Source of the DNA: Pseudomonas baetica
GTDB taxonomy: Bacteria > Pseudomonadota > Gammaproteobacteria > Pseudomonadales > Pseudomonadaceae
Reading direction: 5' to 3'
DNA: 64,000 nucleotides
Assembly (NCBI RefSeq): GCF_002813455.1
Contig: NZ_PHHE01000001.1
Location: forward strand, 5,142,001 to 5,206,000
This document shows positions 46,201 through 53,556 of the stretch, piece after piece. Both the position numbers and the translations under genes were made by a program. Each line of letters begins with the position of its first letter. Position 1 is the stretch's first letter. The notes under the pieces are model-generated. The model did not search any database, was not told where the DNA came from, and saw only the letters and a program-made list of their open reading frames with translations.

Positions 46201-47182
46201 AATCGTCGACGGCCAGGGCAAGTTCCTCGGCGAAGGGCGTGATCTGGCCGAGCTGACTGCACGCTTCGCTGAAGCCAGTCAGGCGGCGTTGGCGGTGCCG
46301 CAGAGTGCGAAAAGTCAGCAACCGGTGGAAGCCAAGGTTTTCGCACCGGTAGCGGAAAAGACTCAGCAGAAGATTGCCGGGCTGTCGATGACGGTGTACC
46401 CGGCGCTGGTGGAAGAGGGCGGCACGGTCAAGGAAGGGCGTTTCTCGACCCCGGCCGAAGCCGAGTTCCAGCACCGTCGCGCCTTGCAGCGGCTGTTGAT
46501 GCAGCAATTGGCCGAGCCGGCCAAGTTCCTGCGTGGCAAGTTGCCGGGGCAGACTGAGCTGGGCTTGCTGTATCGCGAGCTGGGTCGGGTCGATGCGCTG
46601 GTCGAAGACATTCTGCTGGCCAGTCTCGATAGCTGCATTCTGGAAGGCGAAGACCCGTTGCCGCGTGATGGCGCCGGGTTGGCAGCCTTGGCCGAACGCA
46701 AACGTGGCAGTTGGACTGAACACGCCGAGCGCGTGGCGCGGTTGACACTGGATATCCTGAAAATCTGGCACGGTCTGCAAAAACGCTTCAAGGGCAAGAT
46801 CGATCTGGCGCAAGCCGTGGCGCTCAACGACATCAAGCAGCAGATCAACAATCTGGTCTATCCGGGATTCGTCCGGGAAACGCCGATGCAGTGGCTCAAG
46901 GAGTTGCCGCGTTATCTGAAAGCGGTCGAACAGCGCTTCGAAAAGCTGGGCGCGCAGGTGCAGAAGGATCGGGTCTGGAGCGGCGAACTCGCCGGCCTGT
47001 GGGCGCAATACCAGACCCGCGCCGCCAAGCACGCGCAGGAAGGCAAGCGCGATCCGCAGCTTGAGTTGTATCGCTGGTGGCTGGAGGAATACCGGGTTTC
47101 ACTGTTCGCCCAGCAGTTGGGGACGAAAGTGCCGATCTCCGACAAACGCCTGAATAAACAGTGGACCCAGGTCGAGCCCTGA
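43271..47182 (+). CDS. hrpA: ATP-dependent RNA helicase HrpA
   Basis: A 1303-aa DEAH-box helicase that acts in RNA metabolism and, in E. coli, resolves stalled ribosomes; the latter is family knowledge. Walker A GETGSGKTTQ (about 96-105), DEAH box VDEAHERS (D192), SATIDLERF, helicase C motifs VVLATNVAETSLTVPGI and QRKGRCGR, then a helicase-associated domain, OB fold and the long C-terminal DUF3418 region. The ATG at 43271 (MTDESPSIDKLLKNLDHAML) is chosen by homologue start; no good Shine-Dalgarno is visible and the frame is open to 43211. Confidence 0.94.
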   Translation: MTDESPSIDKLLKNLDHAMLADRHRLRRQLLELRKKPDEAKLAQWVVRMQASCDQVLARKASLPVIRYDDSLPIAAKRDEIKKALEQHQVLIIAGETGSGKTTQLPKICLEIGRGQHGLIGHTQPRRIAARSVASRVAEELATPLGSLVGYQVRFEDQSDSNTLIKLMTDGILLAETQNDRYLERYDTIIVDEAHERSLNIDFLLGYLKTLLPRRPDLKVIITSATIDLERFSKHFDDAPIVEVSGRTFPVDTWYRPLTLEQDEEGNRVEDDLTVDQAILATLDEIAAYERSERRSPGDVLVFLPGEREIRDAADMLRKAQIKHTEILPLYARLSPAEQQRIFQSHPGRRVVLATNVAETSLTVPGIRYVIDSGTARISRYSYRAKVQRLPIEAISQASANQRKGRCGRVEPGICIRLYSEEDFLGRPEFTDPEILRTNLAAVILQMLHLRLGEITAFPFIEPPDGKAISDGFNLLQELSAVDRNSQLTPLGRQLARLPVDPRMGRMLLEAAKLGSLQEVLIVASAMSIQDPRERPPERQQAADQAHAQWKDVDSDFAGLVNLWRGFEEQRQALTASPLRNWCRKNFLNYLRLREWRDSHRQLSLICRDMQLSLNKEPADYPKLHKAVLVGLLSQIGQKTEDGDYLGARQRRFWIHPSSGIGKKRPQWLMTAELVETTKLYARMVAKIDADWIEPLAGHLIKKNHFEPHWEKKRGQVVAFEQITLFGLIVVGRRPVHYGPVDPVVSRELFIREGLVRGEIQSRAKCLTANKQLLEQLDELEAKARRRDILADEETLYAYYDARLPAEIHQTATFDSWYRVTSQKDPQLLIMREEDVLAREASEVTARDYPDTLHIGDLELALTYHFEPNHPRDGVTLRVPAPLLPMLPPERLEWLVPGLIEAKCIALVRNLPKALRKNFVPVPDFIKAALQRMTFAEGSLPQALGRELLRMTGARVSDEAWAEAAQQVEGHLRMNLEIVDGQGKFLGEGRDLAELTARFAEASQAALAVPQSAKSQQPVEAKVFAPVAEKTQQKIAGLSMTVYPALVEEGGTVKEGRFSTPAEAEFQHRRALQRLLMQQLAEPAKFLRGKLPGQTELGLLYRELGRVDALVEDILLASLDSCILEGEDPLPRDGAGLAALAERKRGSWTEHAERVARLTLDILKIWHGLQKRFKGKIDLAQAVALNDIKQQINNLVYPGFVRETPMQWLKELPRYLKAVEQRFEKLGAQVQKDRVWSGELAGLWAQYQTRAAKHAQEGKRDPQLELYRWWLEEYRVSLFAQQLGTKVPISDKRLNKQWTQVEP

Positions 47183-47207
47183 TCTTGCTCCCCTACGCAA
47201 TCCCCCT

Positions 47208-47294
47208 GTGGGAGCGAGCCTGCTCGCGAAAGCAGAGTGTCAGTCAACGCAATAGCGACTGATACGACGCAATCGCGAGCAGGCTCGCTCCCAC
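47208..47294. repeat. REP pair (REPIN)
   Basis: Forward copy from GTGGGAGCGAGCCTGCTCGC at 47208, reverse copy ending CCCAC at 47294, immediately downstream of hrpA. Confidence 0.92.
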
Positions 47295-47512
47295 ATCGGG
47301 ATTTGGGTTGTGCTTGAGAAAGGCGCCAAATGTCCGGGTTTATGGCAAACTTCGCGACCATAAACGCCAGTTTCGCGACCCAGAGCCTTCGGCTCGGTCG
47401 CGGATCGGAATAAAGCGATGCCAGGTTTGCGTCCCCCGGATGGGAATAGACCCTTTGTGTGTTGGTACGACGGTTCCAGCACTTTCTGCCTGAACAGATT
47501 AGAGAAACGACC

Positions 47513-48634
47513 ATGCATAACGTCGTCATCAGCGGCACCGGCCTGTACACCCCGGCCAACAGCATCTCCAACGAAGAGCTGGTGCAGTCTTTCAATACCT
47601 ACGTCGCCCAGTTCAACGCCGACAATGCCGACGCCATCGCCAGCGGCGAAGTCCAGGCCCTGACCGAATCCAGCGCCTCGTTCATCGAAAAAGCTTCGGG
47701 CATCAAAAGCCGCTTTGTCATGGACAAGGACGGCATCCTCGACCCGCAACGCATGGCCCCACGTCTGCCGGAGCGCTCCAACGACGAATGGTCGGTACTT
47801 TGCCAAATGGCCATCGGCGCTGCCGAGCAAGCCTTGCAGCGTGCCGGCAAGACCGCCGCGGACATCGACGGCGTCATCGTCGCCTGTTCCAACCTGCAAC
47901 GCGCCTACCCGGCCATCGCCATTGAAGTCCAGGAAGCGCTGGGCATTCAGGGTTTCGGTTTCGACATGAACGTGGCCTGCTCCTCGGCGACTTTCGGCAT
48001 CCAGGCCGCGGCCAACAGCGTGCAACTGGGCCAGGCCCGGGCGATCCTGATGGTCAACCCGGAAGTCTGCACCGGTCACCTGAACTTCCGTGACCGCGAC
48101 AGCCACTTCATCTTCGGCGACGCCGCCACTGCGGTGATCATCGAGCGCGCTGATCTGGCCACCTCCAAGCATCAATTCGACGTGGTCAGCACCAAACTGC
48201 TGACCAAGTTCTCCAACAATATCCGCAACAACTTCGGCTTCCTCAACCGCGCAGCGGAAGAGGGCATCGGCACCCGCGACAAGCTGTTCGTGCAGGAAGG
48301 CCGCAAGGTGTTCAAGGATGTTTGCCCGATGGTTGCCGAACTGATCGGTGAGCATCTGCAAGAGAACCAGCTCAACGTCGGCGATGTGAAGCGTTTCTGG
48401 CTGCACCAGGCCAACCTGAGCATGAACCACCTGATCGTGCGCAAGCTGCTGGGCCGCGAGGCCACTGAAGAAGAGGCACCGGTGATCCTCGACACCTACG
48501 CCAACACCAGCTCTGCCGGTTCGGTGATTGCCTTTCACAAGCATCAGGACGATCTGGCCGCCGGTTCGTTGGCCGTGCTGAGTTCGTTTGGTGCCGGTTA
48601 TTCGATCGGTAGCGTGATTCTGCGTAAACGTTGA
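47513..48634 (+). CDS. Beta-ketoacyl-ACP synthase III family protein (FabH-like)
   Basis: A 373-aa thiolase-fold condensing enzyme, longer than canonical FabH (about 317 aa). The catalytic triad is intact: C156 in NVACSSATFG, H298 in WLHQANLSMNH and N331 in YANTSSAGSV. From memory, the P. aeruginosa homologue PA3286 feeds beta-oxidation intermediates into fatty-acid synthesis and neighbours an ECF sigma gene, as here; I could not check this. The ATG at 47513 follows AGAGAAACGACC; upstream codons in frame are non-coding. A hairpin repeat separates it from the sigma-factor gene. Confidence 0.9.
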   Translation: MHNVVISGTGLYTPANSISNEELVQSFNTYVAQFNADNADAIASGEVQALTESSASFIEKASGIKSRFVMDKDGILDPQRMAPRLPERSNDEWSVLCQMAIGAAEQALQRAGKTAADIDGVIVACSNLQRAYPAIAIEVQEALGIQGFGFDMNVACSSATFGIQAAANSVQLGQARAILMVNPEVCTGHLNFRDRDSHFIFGDAATAVIIERADLATSKHQFDVVSTKLLTKFSNNIRNNFGFLNRAAEEGIGTRDKLFVQEGRKVFKDVCPMVAELIGEHLQENQLNVGDVKRFWLHQANLSMNHLIVRKLLGREATEEEAPVILDTYANTSSAGSVIAFHKHQDDLAAGSLAVLSSFGAGYSIGSVILRKR

Positions 48635-48642
48635 TTGCGCCC

Positions 48643-48711
48643 AAAAGATCGTAGCCTTCGGCAGCTCCTGCACTGACCCCCTGTAGGAGTTGCTGCAGGC
48701 TGCGATCTTTT
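48643..48711. repeat. Hairpin repeat AAAAGATCG...CGATCTTTT
   Basis: Long imperfect hairpin: AAAAGATCGTAGCCTTCGGC and its partner GCTGCAGGCTGCGATCTTTT enclose GCTCCTGC / GTAGGAGT. A second dispersed repeat family (a related core is at 49573). The T-run on the plus strand makes it a probable terminator for the FabH-like gene. Confidence 0.8.
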
Positions 48712-48730
48712 GCTTTTAGAGAGGTAATAC

Positions 48731-49345
48731 ATGCCCGCAAAAGACGACACCCAATTGCTCGAACGCCTGTTGGCCGGCGAGCAAAAGGCATTCAAGGAAC
48801 TGGTCAGCGCTTACCAGGGCGCAATGCGCGCTGTGGCTTTTGCCATCGTCGGGCAGCGGCATGTCGAAGAGGTCGTGCAGGACGCCTGGCTGTCGGTGGT
48901 GCGCCATATCGGCAGCTTCGAAGGGCGCTGCAGTCTCAAGACCTGGCTGTTGACCATCACCGCCAACTCGGCCAAGAGCCGCTACAAGCAGAACCGCCGA
49001 GAGGTGCTGCTCGACGACCTGCCTTCGCCCCACGGCATCATCGATGACGACCGTTTTTCTGCCGGTGACGGCCATTGGCTGGTCGCACCCTACACCTGGC
49101 ACCAGGACACCCCGGAGGCATTGTTGACCGAAGGCGAACTGCGCGAGTGCCTGGAGCGCACGCTGCTGAGTCTGTCGGAGTTGCAACGCAGCGTTTTGCT
49201 GCTGCGCGAGCGGCAGGGCCTGGAACTGGAAGAGATCTGTAATCTTCTGGATATCTCGCTCTCCAATGTCCGCGTGTTACTGCATCGTGCGCGGTTGAAA
49301 GTCTTCGCCACGGTGGAGCATTTTGAGGAGACCGGCGAATGCTGA
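48731..49345 (+). CDS. ECF-type RNA polymerase sigma factor
   Basis: A 204-aa sigma-70-family extracytoplasmic-function factor. Region 2 lies at about 20-90 (HVEEVVQDAWLSVVRHIGSF, CSLKTWLLTITANSAKSRYK), and region 4 at about 138-195 (LERTLLSLSELQRSVLLLRE, LEEICNLLDISLSNVRVLLH). An unusually long inter-region linker (about 95-137, with SPHGIIDDDRFSAGDGHWL) separates them. The stop overlaps the zinc anti-sigma gene by 7 bp, making a classic pair. Start at the ATG at 48731 after GAGAGGT. Regulon not predictable. Confidence 0.92.
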   Translation: MPAKDDTQLLERLLAGEQKAFKELVSAYQGAMRAVAFAIVGQRHVEEVVQDAWLSVVRHIGSFEGRCSLKTWLLTITANSAKSRYKQNRREVLLDDLPSPHGIIDDDRFSAGDGHWLVAPYTWHQDTPEALLTEGELRECLERTLLSLSELQRSVLLLRERQGLELEEICNLLDISLSNVRVLLHRARLKVFATVEHFEETGEC

Positions 49346-49578
49346 CCTGTAGGCAACAAGTGGCGAGCTCCAGCGATTATCTCGATGGCCAGCTGAGCTT
49401 TCGCCAGAAACTGATGGTGCGTCATCACCTGATGTTTTGCCTCAACTGTCGGCGTTTCATTCGCCAGATGAAACTGATGCAAGCGACGCTGAAAGCAATG
49501 CCGGAAAAGCCTGAAGACGGAGTCGATGCTCTGGCCGAACGCCTGGCATCTCAACGACGCAAAGACAATCCTCTGTAG
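49339..49578 (+). CDS. Zinc-finger anti-sigma factor
   Basis: A 79-aa soluble protein with the zf-HC2 anti-sigma motif: C4 near the N-terminus (MLTCRQQVASSSDYLDGQLS) and HxxxCxxC (HLMFCLNC) at about 30-38. There is no membrane segment, so it is a cytoplasmic ZAS-type sensor, possibly of redox or zinc. It starts inside the sigma gene, so the two are coupled. Its stop codon sits within the left arm of a following hairpin repeat. Confidence 0.88.
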   Translation: MLTCRQQVASSSDYLDGQLSFRQKLMVRHHLMFCLNCRRFIRQMKLMQATLKAMPEKPEDGVDALAERLASQRRKDNPL

Positions 49579-49617
49579 GCGCTGCCGAGTGAAACGAGGC
49601 TGCGGCAGCTCCTACAG
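49573..49617. repeat. Hairpin repeat CTGTAGGCGCTGCCG
   Basis: CTGTAGGCGCTGCCG (49573-49587) pairs with CGGCAGCTCCTACAG (49603-49617) with one mismatch. It shares the TGTAGGAG/CTGC core with the repeat at 48643 and overlaps the anti-sigma stop. Confidence 0.75.
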
Positions 49618-49633
49618 GGGAGCAAGCAGTGAA

Positions 49634-49693
49634 ATAGCCCGGCGCGGGTGAGACGAACGGATGATGGGGATCGTCGCGCCCGCACCGGGCTAT
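49634..49693. terminator. Large imperfect hairpin between convergent genes
   Basis: ATAGCCCGGCGCGGG (49634-49648) and CCCGCACCGGGCTAT (49679-49693) form a long stem with a single mismatch around an about 30-nt top. It lies between the anti-sigma gene and the porin gene; it may end both transcripts, though neither side has a long T-run. Confidence 0.6.
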
Positions 49694-49707
49694 AGGATGA
49701 AGCGCTT

Positions 49708-51030
49708 TTAGAACTTGGCTTCCGCATCCAGCTGCAGGGTGTTGGCGTCTGCGTCACGCTGGGTACGGCTGGCGAAGTCGGCCTTGGTCAGGAAGTAGGT
49801 GGCACCGATGGCGAAGTTCTTGTCGATGTCGTAACCGACCTTGAACTTGTGCCCACGGGAGCCGGTGGTGCCGTTGGCGAAGTCGGAGTCGGTGAAGGCG
49901 CCGACCACAGCATTACGCTGCACGTCACGATAGTTGTAGTCGAGGTTCAGGCCGAAGACTTTCGACTTGGCACCCAACAGCCACGCGGTGTCCTGATCGG
50001 TCACGGCATCGTTGTTCTTCACGTATTGGCCGTAGAACGACAACGGCATCGGCAGACCGCCGATGTCGACCTGGCTGAAGCCTTCATACAGACGGAATTC
50101 GTTGTTGGCCGAGTTGCCGTTGACCGCCAGGGCGCACGGCGTGGATGTGCCGGTGCAGCGGCTGTCTTCGTCGTTCTGGTAGGCGTAGACGCTGCCGCCC
50201 AGCGTCAGTTTCAGGTTATCGGTGATGTTGAAGCGGCTACCCAACTGGCCTGCGGTCAGACGCAGGTCGTGACGAAATTGCACGCCATCGCCGTCAACGT
50301 TGTCCTTGAGGTTGTAGTTACCCAGGCTGCCGAACAGTTCGGCGCTGCTGCCCAACGGGTATTTGTAGGTAACGGCCAGACCTTCCGGGTTGATGTCGCT
50401 GTCCCAGATCACGTCGCCCATGCTGACCCACGGCTGCAGCATCTTGCCGCCGATGATGTGCAGGTTCTTGATCTGATCGGGGTGGTAGTCGATGTAGCCG
50501 AGGTCGAGCCAGATCTGCTTCTTGTCGAAGTAGTTGTCCTGATCCTGGTTGGTCGAACGAGCGTCATCGCCGCCGCCGGTGGCGATACGGATGCCGGTGT
50601 CGACTTGTGGGTTGATCTCGGTGTAAGCGCCCAGACGGGCACGGATGCGCTGGCGATCCTTGTCGCGGCCGCCGTTGTTCGGTTCGCCGTCGATCTTGAT
50701 GGTTTCCTGACGAATACGCACATCGCCCTTGAACTGGGTCTTGGCAGCCCAGGCCAGTTTCTGGTCGAAGACGCTTTGTTCGTTGGTTTTCTTCGCAACA
50801 GCGGCGACTTGTTCGTTGGTCTCTTGCTGCGCCTGCTGGGCGATTTGCTGAGCCTTCTGATCCTTGGCCAGTTCAGTTTGCAGTTCGATGTACTGCGCCT
50901 GGGAAATGGAACCGTTAGCCTTGAGCATGTCGAGCAGTTTGGCGTCGACTGCGGCACTGGCCGGAACACTCATGGCCAGCAACAGGCCACCGCACAGGGC
51001 CGCCGCAGTTTTCGTGGAAGCAAGACGCAT
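49708..51030 (-). CDS. Putative outer-membrane porin (Porin_5 type)
   Basis: A 440-aa beta-barrel protein. Signal peptide MRLASTKTAAALCGGLLLAM then SVPASA, cleaved about residue 26. A short helical coiled-coil stretch (about 30-75, YIELQTELAKDQKAQQIAQQ) precedes the barrel, which begins near KTQFKGDVRIRQE and ends with the aromatic terminus LQLDAEAKF. This layout matches the uncharacterised putative porin family. The ATG at 51030 has GGAG upstream. One Cys pair (CTGTSTPC) probably makes a loop disulfide. It may be regulated by the nearby ECF pair, but only position hints at that. Confidence 0.83.
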   Translation of the reverse strand: MRLASTKTAAALCGGLLLAMSVPASAAVDAKLLDMLKANGSISQAQYIELQTELAKDQKAQQIAQQAQQETNEQVAAVAKKTNEQSVFDQKLAWAAKTQFKGDVRIRQETIKIDGEPNNGGRDKDRQRIRARLGAYTEINPQVDTGIRIATGGGDDARSTNQDQDNYFDKKQIWLDLGYIDYHPDQIKNLHIIGGKMLQPWVSMGDVIWDSDINPEGLAVTYKYPLGSSAELFGSLGNYNLKDNVDGDGVQFRHDLRLTAGQLGSRFNITDNLKLTLGGSVYAYQNDEDSRCTGTSTPCALAVNGNSANNEFRLYEGFSQVDIGGLPMPLSFYGQYVKNNDAVTDQDTAWLLGAKSKVFGLNLDYNYRDVQRNAVVGAFTDSDFANGTTGSRGHKFKVGYDIDKNFAIGATYFLTKADFASRTQRDADANTLQLDAEAKF

Positions 51031-51310
51031 AGCAATCTCCGAATAAGAGGGATGGCTGAACCATCCCGGGCACAACCGACGGTTGAAGGTCGGAAAACAG
51101 TGTCCGGGTAGAACCCGGCGCTCTAAAAACAGGCGCCAGTATCGCGATGGTTTATGACAGTGCAGTGGCACGGTGATGGCAGGTTGATGACGGTGCAGGT
51201 TTGCCGTGAACTATTGATCTAGAGCGCTGTCGGCGCGATGGCGGGTGTGTAATGCAGCGCAATCGGCGATACTCGCCGGGCGCTGAAACCCAGATGTGGA
51301 GAGCTTGTTG

Positions 51311-52435
51311 ATGCCGCTGCAACGCCTGCAAAACCTGTCAGAAATTGCTTCGACAACATGGGATGCGCTGGTGCCCGAGAATCAGCCATTTCTGCGTCAT
51401 GCCTTTCTCAGTGCACTGGAAGACAGCGGCAGTGTCGGGCCTCATACCGGTTGGCAGCCGGAGCATTTGCTGCACCTTGAAAATGAGCGGCTGATCGCCG
51501 CACTGCCCAGTTACCGCAAATGGCATTCCTACGGCGAGTACGTGTTCGATCACGGCTGGGCCGATGCCTGCGCACGCGCCGGCATCGATTACTACCCCAA
51601 GCTGTTGACGGCGGTGCCGTTCAGTCCGGTCAGTGGCCCTCGGCTGTTGGCGGCAAATGCCGAAGACGGCTTTGAACTGCTCAAGAGCCTGCCGGGTTAT
51701 CTGGAAATCGAAGGGCTTTCCAGTGCCCACATCAACTTCACCGACCCGTTCACCGATGCCGCCATGGCCGAACAACCGGGCTGGCTGCAGCGCATCGGCT
51801 GTCAGTATCACTGGCAGAATCGCGGCTACCGCGATTTTCAGGATTTTCTCGACGTGCTCAGTTCGCGCAAGCGCAAACAGATGCGCAAAGAGCGTGAGCA
51901 GGTGGCAGGGCAGGGTTTCGAGTTCGAATGGCTGGAAGGTCGTGAGCTGGACGAGAAACAGTGGGACTTCGTCTACGCCTGCTACGCCAACACCTATGCG
52001 GTACGTCGGCAAACGCCGTATCTGACGCGAGAATTCTTCAGCTTGCTGGCCGAGCGCATGCCCGAATCGATTCGCGTGGTGCTGGCCAGACAGGGTTCAC
52101 GGCCGGTGGCCATGGCCTTCAGCCTGGTCGGTGGCGATAGTTTTTACGGACGCTATTGGGGCTGTCTGGCCGAGTTCGACCGACTGCATTTCGAGACATG
52201 CTTTTATCAGGGCATGGATTACGCGATTGCGCAGGGTTATCAGCGGTTTGATGCCGGTGCTCAGGGCGAGCACAAACTGATTCGCGGCTTTGAGCCGGTG
52301 ATCACCCATTCGTGGCATTACCTGCGGCATCCGGGGCTGAAAGCGGCGGTGAAAGATTTCCTGCAACAGGAACGCGCCGGCATCCTCGCCTACGCCGAAG
52401 AAGCCAGAACAGCCTTGCCCTACCGCCAGACATAA
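51311..52435 (+). CDS. GNAT-fold protein (peptidogalycan-biosynthesis family, DUF482)
   Basis: A 374-aa cytoplasmic protein of the COG3146/DUF482 group, two GNAT-like folds. Visible features are ENQPFLRHAFLSALEDSGSV near the N-terminus, the basic FLDVLSSRKRKQMRKEREQV segment and FYGRYWGCLAEFDRLHFETC then FYQGMDYAIAQGYQRFDAGA near the C-terminus. Related proteins transfer amino acyl or acyl groups, but the activity here is unproven. The ATG at 51311 follows GGAGAGC and an in-frame ATG five codons upstream. Monocistronic, with a REP pair after it. Confidence 0.83.
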   Translation: MPLQRLQNLSEIASTTWDALVPENQPFLRHAFLSALEDSGSVGPHTGWQPEHLLHLENERLIAALPSYRKWHSYGEYVFDHGWADACARAGIDYYPKLLTAVPFSPVSGPRLLAANAEDGFELLKSLPGYLEIEGLSSAHINFTDPFTDAAMAEQPGWLQRIGCQYHWQNRGYRDFQDFLDVLSSRKRKQMRKEREQVAGQGFEFEWLEGRELDEKQWDFVYACYANTYAVRRQTPYLTREFFSLLAERMPESIRVVLARQGSRPVAMAFSLVGGDSFYGRYWGCLAEFDRLHFETCFYQGMDYAIAQGYQRFDAGAQGEHKLIRGFEPVITHSWHYLRHPGLKAAVKDFLQQERAGILAYAEEARTALPYRQT

Positions 52436-52441
52436 ATCCCT

Positions 52442-52528
52442 GTGGGAGCGAGCCTGCTCGCGAAGGAGTTGGGTCAGTCGGCATATACGTTACTGACACA
52501 ACGTCTTCGCGAGCAGGCTCGCTCCCAC
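52442..52528. repeat. REP pair (REPIN)
   Basis: Forward copy from GTGGGAGCGAGCCTGCTCGC at 52442, reverse copy ending at 52528, between convergent genes. Confidence 0.92.
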
Positions 52529-52548
52529 AAAGGGATCTCAGGCACCCC

Positions 52549-53245
52549 TCAGGTTTCTTCTTTGCCCAACCAGCGATAGATTCCGCCACCGACCACCGCG
52601 CCAATCAACGGCGCGACCCAGAACATCCACAACTGCGCGATCGCCCAGCCGCCGACCATCAGCGCCGGGCCGGTGCTGCGCGCCGGGTTCACCGAAGTAT
52701 TGGTCACGGGAATCGAGATCAGGTGGATCAACGTCAACGCCAGGCCGATGGCAATCGGTGCCAGCCCTGGCGGAGCGCGTTTGTCGGTGGCGCCCAGAAT
52801 GATGATCACGAACATCGCGGTCATCACCAGTTCGGTGACAAACCCGGCGGCCATCGAATACTTGCCGGGCGAGTGCTCGCCATAACCGTTGGAGGCCAGG
52901 CCAGCGGCGATGTCAAACCCCTCCTTGCCGCTGGCAATATGGGCGATCAGGGCGGCAGCGAGGATTGCCCCCGACACTTGGGCGATGATGTAAGCAGGTA
53001 ACTCTTTGGCCGGGAACCGGCCCCCCGACGAAAAGACCGACCGACACGGCCGGATTGAGATGACATCCGCTGATGTGGCCGATGGCAAAGGCCATGGTCA
53101 GCACCGTCAGGCCAAACGCCAGGGCCACACCCAGCACCCCGATTCCCAACGGTGAAGACGCGGCGATCACCGCACTGCCACAACCGCCCAATACCAACCA
53201 GAACGTGCCTAACAACTCAGTGACTGAACGTTTGAACAGAGACAT
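52549..53245 (-). pseudogene. aqpZ: Aquaporin Z gene with a single-base frameshift
   Basis: Reads as the water channel AqpZ (about 231 aa if intact, six membrane helices). The N-terminal part from 53245 ([20 protein letters not shown]) has the first NPA box in [16 protein letters not shown]; the rest, in another frame, continues [20 protein letters not shown] and has the second box [10 protein letters not shown]. The switch falls at C6 (53021-53026, G6 on the coding strand): five G would restore GGRFPAKEL. So there is one extra base in a homopolymer, either a true inactivating or phase-variable change or a sequencing error. No other lesion is visible. Confidence 0.88.
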
Positions 53246-53444
53246 GAGAAGCGTCCTTGATAGCCCTGCTATCGAGACTGCATCGAGTTGTGCGTCCTTG
53301 CAGACTTACTACAGATTCCCTGCTGGAACCTTGGCTGAGTACAGCACGCTTTGGATGGATTTCCAGCAGCCGATAAAAAACCGCCAGCGCCCGTGGTTAA
53401 AGGGCTGTGGCGGATCTCAGTCGTTCAGGATCACTGCGAGTCCT

Positions 53445-53532
53445 GTGGGAGCGAGCCTGCTCGCGAAAGCGGTATGTCTGACAACAATGATGGTGTCTGA
53501 CACTCCGCCTTCGCGAGCAGGCTCGCTCCCAC
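53445..53532. repeat. REP pair (REPIN)
   Basis: Forward copy from 53445 and reverse copy ending 53532, with GTATGTCTGAC / GTCTGACAC inner pairing. It lies in the 311-bp gap between aqpZ and the ABC exporter gene; no gene is seen in that gap. Confidence 0.92.
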
Positions 53533-53556
53533 ATTGGAATTGTATTGACCCAATGA

